Positions 38,236 to 46,414 of a stretch of DNA of 64,000 bases are shown here, one piece after another (the stretch's first letter is position 1; the number at the start of each line of letters is the position of its first letter). The notes beneath the pieces were generated by a model. It had not been told where the DNA came from. It was given only the letters and a program-made list of their open reading frames with translations, and did not search any database. The stretch covers positions 2,294,001 through 2,358,000 of the forward strand of contig NZ_CP156688.1 of assembly GCF_040616545.1 (NCBI RefSeq), in the 5' to 3' direction. Origin of the DNA: Akkermansia muciniphila (GTDB taxonomy: Bacteria; Verrucomicrobiota; Verrucomicrobiia; Verrucomicrobiales; Akkermansiaceae). A program made the translations under genes and the position numbers.

Positions 38236-38994
38236 TCAAATATGGGCGCTGCTGTTTGCGGCTCTCCATTCCAGCACTACTTCCGCGCGCAGTTCGTCTC
38301 CCTGCATGAGGTGGTGGCAGGTGGTAGATTCCTGGCGGAACAGCAGGGATTTCATGGATTCTCCCGCATGGGTTTCCTTCTTGAAATGGAGGTGCATGCC
38401 CGTTAATTCGTGTTCTTCCTGCCAGGAGCTTGGGAGGTCTTCCAGAGCCCAGACCAGGTAGGCCGCATTGTTGATGTGGCGGTTGAAGTCCGTGTCACGG
38501 CGTTCAGCCGTCCATTCCCGTATTTCCGGATGAAGACCGGACGTATCTACGGAAACCGGGGCGACGGTTTTTTTGCACGGCGTATCAGGGAAGGCATTAA
38601 TGTGCCTGTTCAATGGCACCGGGCGTCTGCGGCGCACGTCAATGACCGCCCACAGGCAGCTCGCCGTGATGAGGCTGTTTCCCTGGGCGTCCCTTATTTC
38701 CAGATTGCGGCGGGCCAGCAGGGGCGTTTCCTGTGCGGTCCAGGTGCGGAGCTCCACCGTTTCCTTCCATCCGGGACGGCGGCTGATGGCCGCATCCAGG
38801 CGCACTTCCACCCACGCCAGCCCTCGGGACATCACGAAGTCATAACCGAAGCCAAGGGCGGAGGCGTGGGCTTCCGCTATTTCCTGGAACCAGTGCAGAA
38901 CCGTTTCCGACTTCATCAGGCCGTCCGCCCCGCATTCATAACTGCGGACGGCGGCTTGAGTGGAATAAATTCCCTGGGCGGCGGCGTGTTCCAT
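38236..38994 (-). CDS. Acyl-ACP thioesterase
   Basis: 252 aa. Double hot-dog fold of the FatA/FatB-like family, releasing fatty acids from acyl carrier protein in the cytoplasm. The N-terminal half has SYECGADGLMKSETVLHWFQEIAEAHA and RGLAWVEVRLDAAISRRPGWKETVEL. The second hot dog carries the catalytic Asn-His region DTDFNRHINNAAYLVWALE. Length fits bacterial members. It stands alone, tail-to-tail with the second autotransporter. Confidence 0.88.
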   Translation of the reverse strand: MEHAAAQGIYSTQAAVRSYECGADGLMKSETVLHWFQEIAEAHASALGFGYDFVMSRGLAWVEVRLDAAISRRPGWKETVELRTWTAQETPLLARRNLEIRDAQGNSLITASCLWAVIDVRRRRPVPLNRHINAFPDTPCKKTVAPVSVDTSGLHPEIREWTAERRDTDFNRHINNAAYLVWALEDLPSSWQEEHELTGMHLHFKKETHAGESMKSLLFRQESTTCHHLMQGDELRAEVVLEWRAANSSAHI

Positions 38995-39122
38995 AACGTC
39001 TTATTTTAACTGAACCGTTTTCCGTAACCAGCCAAAAACGGGTAATGGGACACCGGGCATGCCGGAGTTACAGGCTTGCATAAGAACAGAGCCTGGAATT
39101 TCCGGATGGTTTTTCTGGAGCG

Positions 39123-40055
39123 CTATAGAATGCTCCGGAAGTAGGCGATGGTTTTTTCAAGGCCTTTTTCCAGGGGAATGCCCGGCTTCCAGCCAAGCTT
39201 TTCACCTGCCAGCCGGATATCCGGCTTACGCTGGGCCGGGTCGTCCTGCGGCAGGGGACAGAAAACTGTTTTGGACGTGGATCTTGTCATTTCAATGACT
39301 TTTTCCGCCAGTTCAAGCATGGTGAATTCGCCCGGATTGCCCAGGTTGACGGGGCCTGGGAAGCCTTCCGTATTCATCATGCGGACCATGCCTTCCACCA
39401 GGTCGTCCACGTACTGGAAACTGCGGGTCTGCCTGCCCGTTCCGTAAATGGTGATGTCCTCACCCTTCAGAGCCTGAACGATGAAGTTGGAGACCACGCG
39501 GCCGTCGCCAGGGTTCATGCGCGGGCCATAGGTGTTGAAAATGCGGATGATGCGGACGTCCACCCCATGCGTCCGGTGGTAGTTCATGAACAGGGTTTCC
39601 GCGCATCTTTTGCCTTCGTCATAACAGGAGCGCACGCCGATGGGATTTACGTTGCCCCAGTACGTTTCCGGCTGGGGATGAACGGCGGGGTCTCCGTACA
39701 CCTCGCTGGTGGACGCCTGGAGGATTCTGGCCTTGCAGCGTTTGGCGAGGCCCAGCATGTTCAGGGCGCCCAGCACGGAGGTTTTGACGGTGTGGACGGG
39801 GTCAAACTGGTAGTGGGGGGGGGAAGCGGGGCATGCCAGATTGTAGATTTCATCCACTTCCATCATGCAGGGAACGGTGACGTCATGGCGGATTAATTCA
39901 AATCCGGGGTGATCCATCAGGTGCAGCACGTTTTGCTTGCTGCCCGTGAAGAAGTTGTCCATGCAGATGACTTCATGGCCTTCTTTCAGCAGCCGTTCGC
40001 TGAGGTGGGAGCCGATGAAGCCGGCGCCTCCGGTGATTAAAATCCTTTTACTCAT
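39123..40055 (-). CDS. uxs: UDP-glucuronate decarboxylase (UDP-xylose synthase), extended SDR family
   Basis: 310 aa. Converts UDP-glucuronate to UDP-xylose with bound NAD+. The nucleotide loop is [11 protein letters not shown] (residues ~7-17), the family segment is [19 protein letters not shown], the STSEVYGDP motif supplies the catalytic Ser/Thr, and the YxxxK pair is in [11 protein letters not shown]. The C-terminal [18 protein letters not shown] is typical of UXS rather than dTDP-glucose dehydratases. It contributes to extracellular polysaccharide synthesis, but no other sugar gene is adjacent. Confidence 0.9.
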   Translation of the reverse strand: MSKRILITGGAGFIGSHLSERLLKEGHEVICMDNFFTGSKQNVLHLMDHPGFELIRHDVTVPCMMEVDEIYNLACPASPPHYQFDPVHTVKTSVLGALNMLGLAKRCKARILQASTSEVYGDPAVHPQPETYWGNVNPIGVRSCYDEGKRCAETLFMNYHRTHGVDVRIIRIFNTYGPRMNPGDGRVVSNFIVQALKGEDITIYGTGRQTRSFQYVDDLVEGMVRMMNTEGFPGPVNLGNPGEFTMLELAEKVIEMTRSTSKTVFCPLPQDDPAQRKPDIRLAGEKLGWKPGIPLEKGLEKTIAYFRSIL

Positions 40056-40567
40056 GATAGCATGTCCATGCGTTTTTTACGCTCCGCCGTGCCGGGATGG
40101 AGGCGGATATTCCTGTCAGGAACGGGAGTTTTGTCCCGCCGTGCGCTGTAGTTTAATGTCACATATCGGTCATATGAAGGCAAGCGCATAGCGGGGTGCA
40201 GAGGATTTTCCGGGATGGAATGGCAAAGGGAGAAAGAATCCAGCCGTGAAGGGAGAAAAGCCTTTGCCGCATTCCATCCAATCGCCAGGCGAATTCCCTC
40301 TTCTTATAAAAACGCCTCCGCTCCACTCCGGATAGAATTCAGTACGAAGGCCAGGAGGCCTCCGCTCCCATCCGGCCGTTTTCCGTTCATGCCGCGGGAA
40401 ATGTCTTTCCACCGTGTCCTTTGATGGCCGCGCTGCGGGGAGCAAGGGGCTCCCGGCCCTTGTAAGAAGAGTCCTTCTGCTTCAAGTATGATGGAACAGC
40501 CTGTTTCCGGCAAAGCTCTTCCGGGGATTCTCCCTTGCGGGAAAAAGTAGGGTTACTCTTTAAAAAA
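40056..40567. other. Long intergenic stretch containing a repeated element
   Basis: No convincing gene. Bases ~40308-40377 resemble 63255-63328: AAAAA, then a CCTCCG…CGGA segment, then GAAGGCC.GGAGGCCTCCG with GCTCCC, around the perfect palindrome GGAGGCCTCC. Confidence 0.5.
40308..40377. repeat. Intergenic repeat element, copy 1
   Basis: It shares an ordered series of blocks with 63255-63328: an A-run, CCTCCG, CGGA, GAATTCA/AAATTCA, CGAAGGCC, and GGAGGCCTCCGCTCCC. Two copies only in this window; function unknown. Confidence 0.55.
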
Positions 40568-42205
40568 TCATGATTTGGGAATGGTCAGCAGGAAGCTGGC
40601 GCCGCCTAGGGTGCCGAATTCCAGTTTCAGGTCTCCACCCAGGGAGCGGGCGGTGTCCTTGGCCAGCGCCAGCCCCAGGCCTACGCCGGGTTTCCGGCTG
40701 TTGGTGGCGTCCCTCGTTCTCCGGAAGGGCTTGAAGACGAGCTTGCGGTTTTTCGGAGAGATGCCCGGGCCATTATCCCGGAAGCGGATGACGATGTTGT
40801 GACGGTCGGCATGGACGGTGAGCTGGACTTTCGCGTTTTCCCCCTTGGCATATTTAATGGCGTTGGAGGTCAGGTTGTCCATGATCTGTTCCACGGAAAC
40901 GGCGTCCGTATGGATGGGGAGGATGCGGATGGGCTGGGCCAGGGCGAAGGAGAAGCTGATGCCAGCCTCCCGGAGGCGGCGTTCTATCTTCTCCGCAATG
41001 GGTTCAAAAAGCTCCTGGCAGGTGAGGGTGTCCCGCGTGCGGCGGATGGCGTTGCGCTGGAGCTTGGAGTACGCTAGCACGTTGTCAATCAGGTGTTCCA
41101 GGCGTCGGCATTCCCGCTGCATGTTGGCATAGTATTCCGGTTTTTTCTGTTCCGGGACCATGCCGTCTTCCAGCATTTCCGTGTACAGGGAAAAGGAGGT
41201 GAGGGGCGTTCTGAGTTCATGGGTAACGGCGGAGACGAAGTCCCCGCGGCGCTGTTCCAGGCGGAAGGTGCCCAGCATGAGCCAGATGACCCCTGCCGCG
41301 CCCAGCAGCACCATGCTCCAGATGAGCGTGAGCGTCCAGGTCAGCATTTTCTTGTGGTCCTGCAAGGGGACGGCTCCGGTGTCCCCGGGCTGGAAGACCA
41401 GGGGGGCATTGGCAAAGCGGAGCGTGCCCGGCTGCCGCGCTTCTTCCGGAGCCGGGGCGGCGGGGTCAAAGGTGGACAGCCGGCTATGGGGCAGCAGCTC
41501 CGTGACCTGGGAGGGCAGCCGCCTGTTCAGGCTGTCCATGTTCATCAGGGCTCCCTGCAGGTATACGCCGCGGCTGGTATGCACCTGGCGCAGGATGTAA
41601 AAGTTTCCCTCATCTTCCACGGGAACGAAGGAGGTGACGGTTTCCACCTGGGCGGGCGTTCCTGCTTCCGCTGGCTCCGGTTCCGGGGATTCATGCAGGA
41701 TTTCATTCCGGATGTCAGACCACAGGTTGCCGCTGGACGGCACGGAGGTGAGGGCGGATACCTTGGCGTTCAGGCGTTCGTAAAGGTCTTTCTGCCTGTT
41801 CAGCCGTTCGGCAAGCTGCGGGGCCAGCGCGGGGCCGCTTACATGGCCGGAGGGGGAAATCTGGAGGTAGGCCGTGACGTAGTCCGGCAGATAGGAGGTG
41901 AGGTTGGACCCCCGGGCGGCTTCCCCGGCTTCCGGCATGCCCATGCGCTGGTCATAGGGGCGCTTGTAGGCGTAGAAGGGCTGGTATTCAAAGTAGCCGC
42001 GTGCCTGTTCAAAGGTGATGAAAGAGGTCAGCAGGCGGTCCATTTCCAGCTTGGCTTCATGGGCCAGGGCCTCCACCTTGATGTTCTGTTCGGAATGGCC
42101 CGTTTCATCCGCCTGCACCAGCAGGACGCGGGTGAGCCATCCCAGCGTGCCGATGACCAGCAGCAGGCTGATTGCCAGCAGAATGATGCGTATGCGCCGG
42201 TTCAC
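40568..42205 (-). CDS. Sensor histidine kinase
   Basis: 545 aa inner-membrane kinase. Two membrane helices (residues ~7-28 and ~292-312) flank a ~260-residue periplasmic sensor region of unknown type. The dimerisation box FVSAVTHELRTPLTSFSLYTEML carries the phosphorylated His. The ATP-binding domain has an N-box (EQIMDNLTSNAIKYAKG), G1 RFRDNGPGIS and G2 KPGVGLGLALAKDTARSLGG. There is no clear HAMP between helix 2 and the kinase. It starts 3 bases after the response-regulator stop, so the pair is translated together. Confidence 0.93.
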   Translation of the reverse strand: MNRRIRIILLAISLLLVIGTLGWLTRVLLVQADETGHSEQNIKVEALAHEAKLEMDRLLTSFITFEQARGYFEYQPFYAYKRPYDQRMGMPEAGEAARGSNLTSYLPDYVTAYLQISPSGHVSGPALAPQLAERLNRQKDLYERLNAKVSALTSVPSSGNLWSDIRNEILHESPEPEPAEAGTPAQVETVTSFVPVEDEGNFYILRQVHTSRGVYLQGALMNMDSLNRRLPSQVTELLPHSRLSTFDPAAPAPEEARQPGTLRFANAPLVFQPGDTGAVPLQDHKKMLTWTLTLIWSMVLLGAAGVIWLMLGTFRLEQRRGDFVSAVTHELRTPLTSFSLYTEMLEDGMVPEQKKPEYYANMQRECRRLEHLIDNVLAYSKLQRNAIRRTRDTLTCQELFEPIAEKIERRLREAGISFSFALAQPIRILPIHTDAVSVEQIMDNLTSNAIKYAKGENAKVQLTVHADRHNIVIRFRDNGPGISPKNRKLVFKPFRRTRDATNSRKPGVGLGLALAKDTARSLGGDLKLEFGTLGGASFLLTIPKS

Positions 42206-42208
42206 GGG

Positions 42209-42913
42209 TCAGGAGACGAAGGATGAATTCCAGCGGTAGCCCTGGCTTCTGAGCGTTTCCAGCGGTGCGGCGCCTGTGGCTCCCAGCTTGTCCCGCAGGC
42301 GCATGACGGTCATTTCCACGGAGCGCGTGTCCGTCAGCCGCGGGTCCACGTCCCAGACGCGCCGGAGCAGTTCGTCCCGCGTGATGACGCGGTTGGGGTG
42401 GGTGGCCATGTAGGTGAGGAATTCGAATTCACGGGCAGTCAGGGAGGTTTCCTTTCCATCTTCAAAGGTAAGCACCCGGTTGGCGCTGTCCAGGGAAGCT
42501 CCTGGAATGCGGATTTCCCGAAGCTGGCGGGGCCGTTCCGGAGACCTGCGCAGCACGGCTTCAATGCGGGCCAGCAGTTCCCGGATGCTGAATGGCTTGA
42601 CGATGTAGTCGTCCGCTCCCAGCTTGAGACCCTGCACGCGGTCTTCCTCTTCTCCGCGGGCCGTCAGCATGATGGCGGGCGTGCCGGGGCGCTCCGCAGA
42701 CATGACCTGGAGCACCTGGAAGCCGTCCGCTCCCGGCATGGCTACGTCCAGCAGGGCCAGGTCAAAGTTGCGTTCCCGCACGGCGCGGATGGCGGCCAGG
42801 CCTTCCTCCACCGCCAGCACTTCATAGCCGGAAGCGGACAGCACGTCCGTCAGGGCATGCCGGATGCTGTCGTCATCCTCCGCAATCAGAATGGTATATG
42901 CTGAATCACTCAT
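42209..42913 (-). CDS. OmpR/PhoB-family response regulator
   Basis: 234 aa. The receiver domain has the acidic pair ILIAEDDDS, phospho-acceptor Asp in LALLDVAMPGADG, the conserved Thr in AIMLTARGEE and Lys in YIVKPFSIRELLARI. The C-terminal winged helix (LTAREFEFLTYMATHPNRVITRDELLRRVWD…RSVEMTVMRLRDKLG) binds DNA. It is the first gene of a two-component operon with the kinase. Targets are unknown. Confidence 0.95.
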   Translation of the reverse strand: MSDSAYTILIAEDDDSIRHALTDVLSASGYEVLAVEEGLAAIRAVRERNFDLALLDVAMPGADGFQVLQVMSAERPGTPAIMLTARGEEEDRVQGLKLGADDYIVKPFSIRELLARIEAVLRRSPERPRQLREIRIPGASLDSANRVLTFEDGKETSLTAREFEFLTYMATHPNRVITRDELLRRVWDVDPRLTDTRSVEMTVMRLRDKLGATGAAPLETLRSQGYRWNSSFVS

Positions 42914-43031
42914 TGTTTGATTCTATAAAACCACAATGATTCCCCTTTTGTATAGGGAAACCTGCGCCCTTTCAGTAACAATGCCATAACAGGGCCGTTC
43001 CGGGCCGGAGGTTTTTCCGGTGCGGGCCGTT

Positions 43032-43403
43032 TCAGTTCTGCTGCATCGGCTGGAACGGAGCCGGAAGGCTGCCGGAGGGAATTTCTATGGCTTCCATGGG
43101 GCCGGGGACGATGCCTTCAAAGAATGGCGTGCCCTTGTAGGTGAGGATGATTTTTTCATGAACCATGCCTCCCGTGGTCTGGCGCAGGAAGTCCGTGTTC
43201 CGGAAAACGAGAAGGGTTTTCCCGTTTTCAGCGGCTACCGGGCGGCACTGGAAGCTTCCCAGCGGGGTTCCGTCCGCGGTGGTCATCTGCACGGGCAGTA
43301 CATAGGCTTCCGAGAAGGTGGGGGCGTAAACGCCCCAGAAGGAGGTGAGCCCCATGACGACGACGATTACGATGCCGACAATGATTTTCGTGGAGGTGGA
43401 CAT
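43032..43403 (-). CDS. Hypothetical single-pass membrane protein
   Basis: 123 aa from the ATG at 43403, giving a clean N-terminal membrane helix (IIVGIVIVVVMGLTSFWGVYA). An in-frame ATG nine codons upstream is possible. The rest is a small exported domain with a beta-rich pattern and a proline-rich end (SGSLPAPFQPMQQN). Not recognised. It lies 57 bases downstream of hemB on the same strand and may be co-transcribed. Confidence 0.65.
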   Translation of the reverse strand: MSTSTKIIVGIVIVVVMGLTSFWGVYAPTFSEAYVLPVQMTTADGTPLGSFQCRPVAAENGKTLLVFRNTDFLRQTTGGMVHEKIILTYKGTPFFEGIVPGPMEAIEIPSGSLPAPFQPMQQN

Positions 43404-43460
43404 GCGGAGAGTTTTTGTCCTGAACCGCACGTCCGCCTCCTGTGCGGAAGCCGTGCGGCG

Positions 43461-44459
43461 TCAGCGTTGTTGTTTAAGCCATTCGGCCGCCTGGGGGGCA
43501 TAATACGTAAGGATCATGTCCGCCCCGGCGCGCCGGATGGAAGTTAGAGTCTCCAGAACGGTTTCCCGTTCATCCAGCCAGCCGGAGGCCACGGCGGACT
43601 TAATCATCAGATATTCTCCGCTAACGTGGTAGGCGGCTACGGGGAGCGTGACATGTTTCCGCATGGCGGCCATGACGTCCAGGTACAGCGTGGCGGGCTT
43701 CACCATCAGAATGTCGGCGCCTTCCGCTTCATCCAGCTGCGCTTCCCGCAGGGCCTCCCGGATGTTGCCGGGGTCCATCTGGTACGTTTTCTTGTCCCCC
43801 TCCTTCGGTTCGCTTTCCAGAGCGCCGCGGAACGGCCCGTACAGGGCGCTGGCGTATTTGGCGGTATAAGCCATGATGGAGACGTCATCCAGTGCTTCAG
43901 AGTCCAGCGTGGCGCGGATGGCGGCCACGCGGCCGTCCATCATGTCGCTGGGGGAGACGATGTCCGCCCCGGCGTCCGCATGGCACAAGGCCTGGCGGCA
44001 GAGAACCTCCACGGAGTCGTCATTAAGGATTTCCATGGTGCCGTCGGAGCGGAATTCCACCAGGCCGTCATGGCCGTCTGAATTGTAAGGGTCCAGCGCC
44101 ACATCCGTCATGACGGTGATGCCGGGCACTTCACTCTTGAGCGCGTAAATGGTGCGCGGAATGAGTCCGTCCGGGTTGCAGGCCTCGCAGGCGTCCGGGG
44201 TTTTCTTCCCGTCCGGAATGGCCGGGAAAAGGTCCAGCGTGCGGATGCCCAGGTCCATCAGGCGCTTGGCTTCCTCCACCAGTCCCTTGACGCTCCAGCG
44301 CGTGCAGCCGGGCAGGGAGGTGATGGGCTGGTTGGCGGACCCTTCATGGACAAAGACCGGGTAAATGAGGTGCTCCGGGGAGAGGGAGGTTTCCCGGATG
44401 AGGCCCCGGATGTTGGCGGATTTTCTGTTGCGGCGCGGCCGTATCGGTAGATTCATCAT
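43461..44459 (-). CDS. hemB: Delta-aminolevulinic acid dehydratase (porphobilinogen synthase)
   Basis: 332 aa. Condenses two 5-aminolevulinate molecules to porphobilinogen in haem synthesis. The two active-site lysines are in MAYTAKYASALYGPFR and MVKPATLYLDV. The segment TDVALDPYNSDGHDG has Asp/Asn where zinc-type enzymes carry cysteines, so it belongs to the magnesium-type class seen in Pseudomonas. Length is standard. It sits between two hypothetical genes on the same strand. Confidence 0.96.
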   Translation of the reverse strand: MMNLPIRPRRNRKSANIRGLIRETSLSPEHLIYPVFVHEGSANQPITSLPGCTRWSVKGLVEEAKRLMDLGIRTLDLFPAIPDGKKTPDACEACNPDGLIPRTIYALKSEVPGITVMTDVALDPYNSDGHDGLVEFRSDGTMEILNDDSVEVLCRQALCHADAGADIVSPSDMMDGRVAAIRATLDSEALDDVSIMAYTAKYASALYGPFRGALESEPKEGDKKTYQMDPGNIREALREAQLDEAEGADILMVKPATLYLDVMAAMRKHVTLPVAAYHVSGEYLMIKSAVASGWLDERETVLETLTSIRRAGADMILTYYAPQAAEWLKQQR

Positions 44460-44511
44460 GGTATGGTAAGAAAAAGGATTGTTTGCATGCGGAATATTCC
44501 GGAGCCTGTTC

Positions 44512-46137
44512 CTAGGATTGCTTTGGTTCGTCCAGTTCCAGCGGCTGCTCCGTGTCCGCTCCGGTGATCATCCATCCGCTGTCCGTTTTGGTAAAATACA
44601 GGTTGTTGACGGAGAATCCGTTTTTGGGGGCAGGCCTGACGCCGATGGTGGCCTTGACGGCGGGGCTGCCGTCCCTGGTGACGGGAACGTATGCCGCCTT
44701 GATGACGGGGACGCTTTTTTCGTTCACCTCGGTGCGTGGGGCGGGAATCCGGTTCATGACCGTTTTCAACTGGGAGAGCGCATCTTCAAATTCCTTCACG
44801 GAGGCGAATTTGGCCGGGGCCAGCATGCGTACCATGGTCAGGCTGTCCCGGTTGGCCAGGGCGCGTCCGGCGGCGGTTACGGCTTCTTCCGGCGTGGGGA
44901 AAGCCAGGGAAGGATAAGTCTGGTGGAAGTCCGCGATGATGCGGGCAGTGGTGGATTCATCCGCTTTAAGGTTCCATGAGGTGAACGCGTCCGTCAGGTA
45001 CATCTTGAAGACGGGGAAGCCGTCCGTGGGGTCCTTGATTTTTTCCAGGGCGTAGCGGTAGATGAGAGCGGGCTTGTCCATGTCCGGCATGCTCATGCGC
45101 GGCGGCAGAATGGTCATGGCCGCAATGCTGTGGATGTCCTTGCCGTTCTTCTTCGCGTTATTCTTATTGGCGGCTTCCTGTTCATCCTCATCCGTTTTGT
45201 TCGGGTCTGTCTGGTCGTCCGGATGGGGCCGGAGAGGAACCAGGATGGTGTTCGGGAAAGCCATGAAACTGAGGTTGGTGGGCTGGATATAGCGGTTCTC
45301 CTCATTTCTGTCCTGGAGGCGCATGGCCTTGACCACCGGGGTGAGCCGTGCGCTCTGGGTGATGGCGGATTCCATGTAGTACGGGGAAACCAGCAGGGCC
45401 GCGATGCGGGCCGGGTCATCCCCCTTCACCGTCCGGATAAGCAGGTTCTTGATCTCATCATCGGATTTTCCCTTCACGGCTTCCACGCGGAAGCGCTTGA
45501 TGTGCTCCAGGGCTCCCTTGACGGCGGCCACGGAGTATTGATGGGCCAGTCCGAATATCTTTTTCTTGGCTTCCGCGGATATTTTTTTCGCTTCCTGCCG
45601 GATACCTTCGTCAAAGGGGAGGAACGTATTGTCAAAACTTCCGGGAGTCAGGGAGGCCTTCCACTGGCCGCCCTTTTTCACCAGGGCCACGGCGGTGGCG
45701 GCATAGACATACGGGTTGGTCCTGTCCGGCAGCATGATGTAGGCCATGGCCAGGTCTCCCTGGGTGATGATGGAGGCTTCGTCCACAAAGGGGGGGCGTT
45801 CCGGAGCGGCTGCGGTTACATAAGCCTGGACCGCCGCCATGCGGGAAAGGATGCTCTTCAGCTTGAGCGGCCCCACAAAGGGGGAGGTGGCGGGGAGGGA
45901 TTTGTACGGTTCATTTTTCCAGTCCGTTTTTTCCTGAAGGGCGCGGAGCAGCAGTTTGGCCGCATTGAACGGCGTGCTCTGGTCCGGAAGGGGGCCTGCG
46001 TCCGGAGCCTTGTTTTCCGCGGGCCGGTCCATGCTGACCGGGAAGCGGACAGGGGGAGAGCCGGGCGGCGGCTGGTCGCCCCGGGAGAGGCCGCAGGGCA
46101 GGCAGAGGCAGAGAAGGGAGAGGGGAAGGATGTTCAT
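44512..46137 (-). CDS. Exported protein of unknown function
   Basis: 541 aa with a Sec signal peptide (MNILPLSLLCLCLPCGLSRG). The mature part is hydrophilic and lysine-rich in the middle (DEDEQEAANKNNAKKNGKD). The C-terminal ~120 residues, with PTPEEAVTAAGRALANRDS and VNNLYFTKTDSGWMITG, have the feel of an NTF2-like or SnoaL-like fold, a weak inference. Not recognised. Upstream of hemB by 52 bases and possibly co-transcribed. Confidence 0.7.
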   Translation of the reverse strand: MNILPLSLLCLCLPCGLSRGDQPPPGSPPVRFPVSMDRPAENKAPDAGPLPDQSTPFNAAKLLLRALQEKTDWKNEPYKSLPATSPFVGPLKLKSILSRMAAVQAYVTAAAPERPPFVDEASIITQGDLAMAYIMLPDRTNPYVYAATAVALVKKGGQWKASLTPGSFDNTFLPFDEGIRQEAKKISAEAKKKIFGLAHQYSVAAVKGALEHIKRFRVEAVKGKSDDEIKNLLIRTVKGDDPARIAALLVSPYYMESAITQSARLTPVVKAMRLQDRNEENRYIQPTNLSFMAFPNTILVPLRPHPDDQTDPNKTDEDEQEAANKNNAKKNGKDIHSIAAMTILPPRMSMPDMDKPALIYRYALEKIKDPTDGFPVFKMYLTDAFTSWNLKADESTTARIIADFHQTYPSLAFPTPEEAVTAAGRALANRDSLTMVRMLAPAKFASVKEFEDALSQLKTVMNRIPAPRTEVNEKSVPVIKAAYVPVTRDGSPAVKATIGVRPAPKNGFSVNNLYFTKTDSGWMITGADTEQPLELDEPKQS

Positions 46138-46392
46138 AACCGCTGGGCGCCACTATGGCATAAAGGGGCGCGGGTGTAAATCATTCGTTGGGAGTCCCGC
46201 CGCGTCCTTGCAGTGGAAATTTGCCACCCTCTGAAAGGACAGTGAGAGGGATACGTAATGATGCCCCCGCAGGAAAGGCGCCGCCGGGGCCGGGCAACGG
46301 AATGCGGCAGCGGCCTTTTTCCTGCATTTTCCGCCGCCCCATGCCTTGATTTTTTGGAGAGAGGGGGTTTTTGCATTTGCCAACAGTGCCTA

Positions 46393-46400
46393 AGGGAGGT
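46393..46400 (+). promoter_or_regulatory. Strong Shine-Dalgarno upstream of thrS with unusual spacing
   Basis: AGGGAGGT lies 14 bases before the thrS ATG (46415) but only 6 before an out-of-frame ATG at 46407. The latter opens a 77-codon frame overlapping thrS. Confidence 0.5.
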
Positions 46401-46414
46401 TAACTAATGCGCGT

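Noticed and set aside
40170-40445. 91-codon frame between the decarboxylase and kinase genes
   Set aside because: It spans the intergenic repeat element, has no recognisable fold and no ribosome site.
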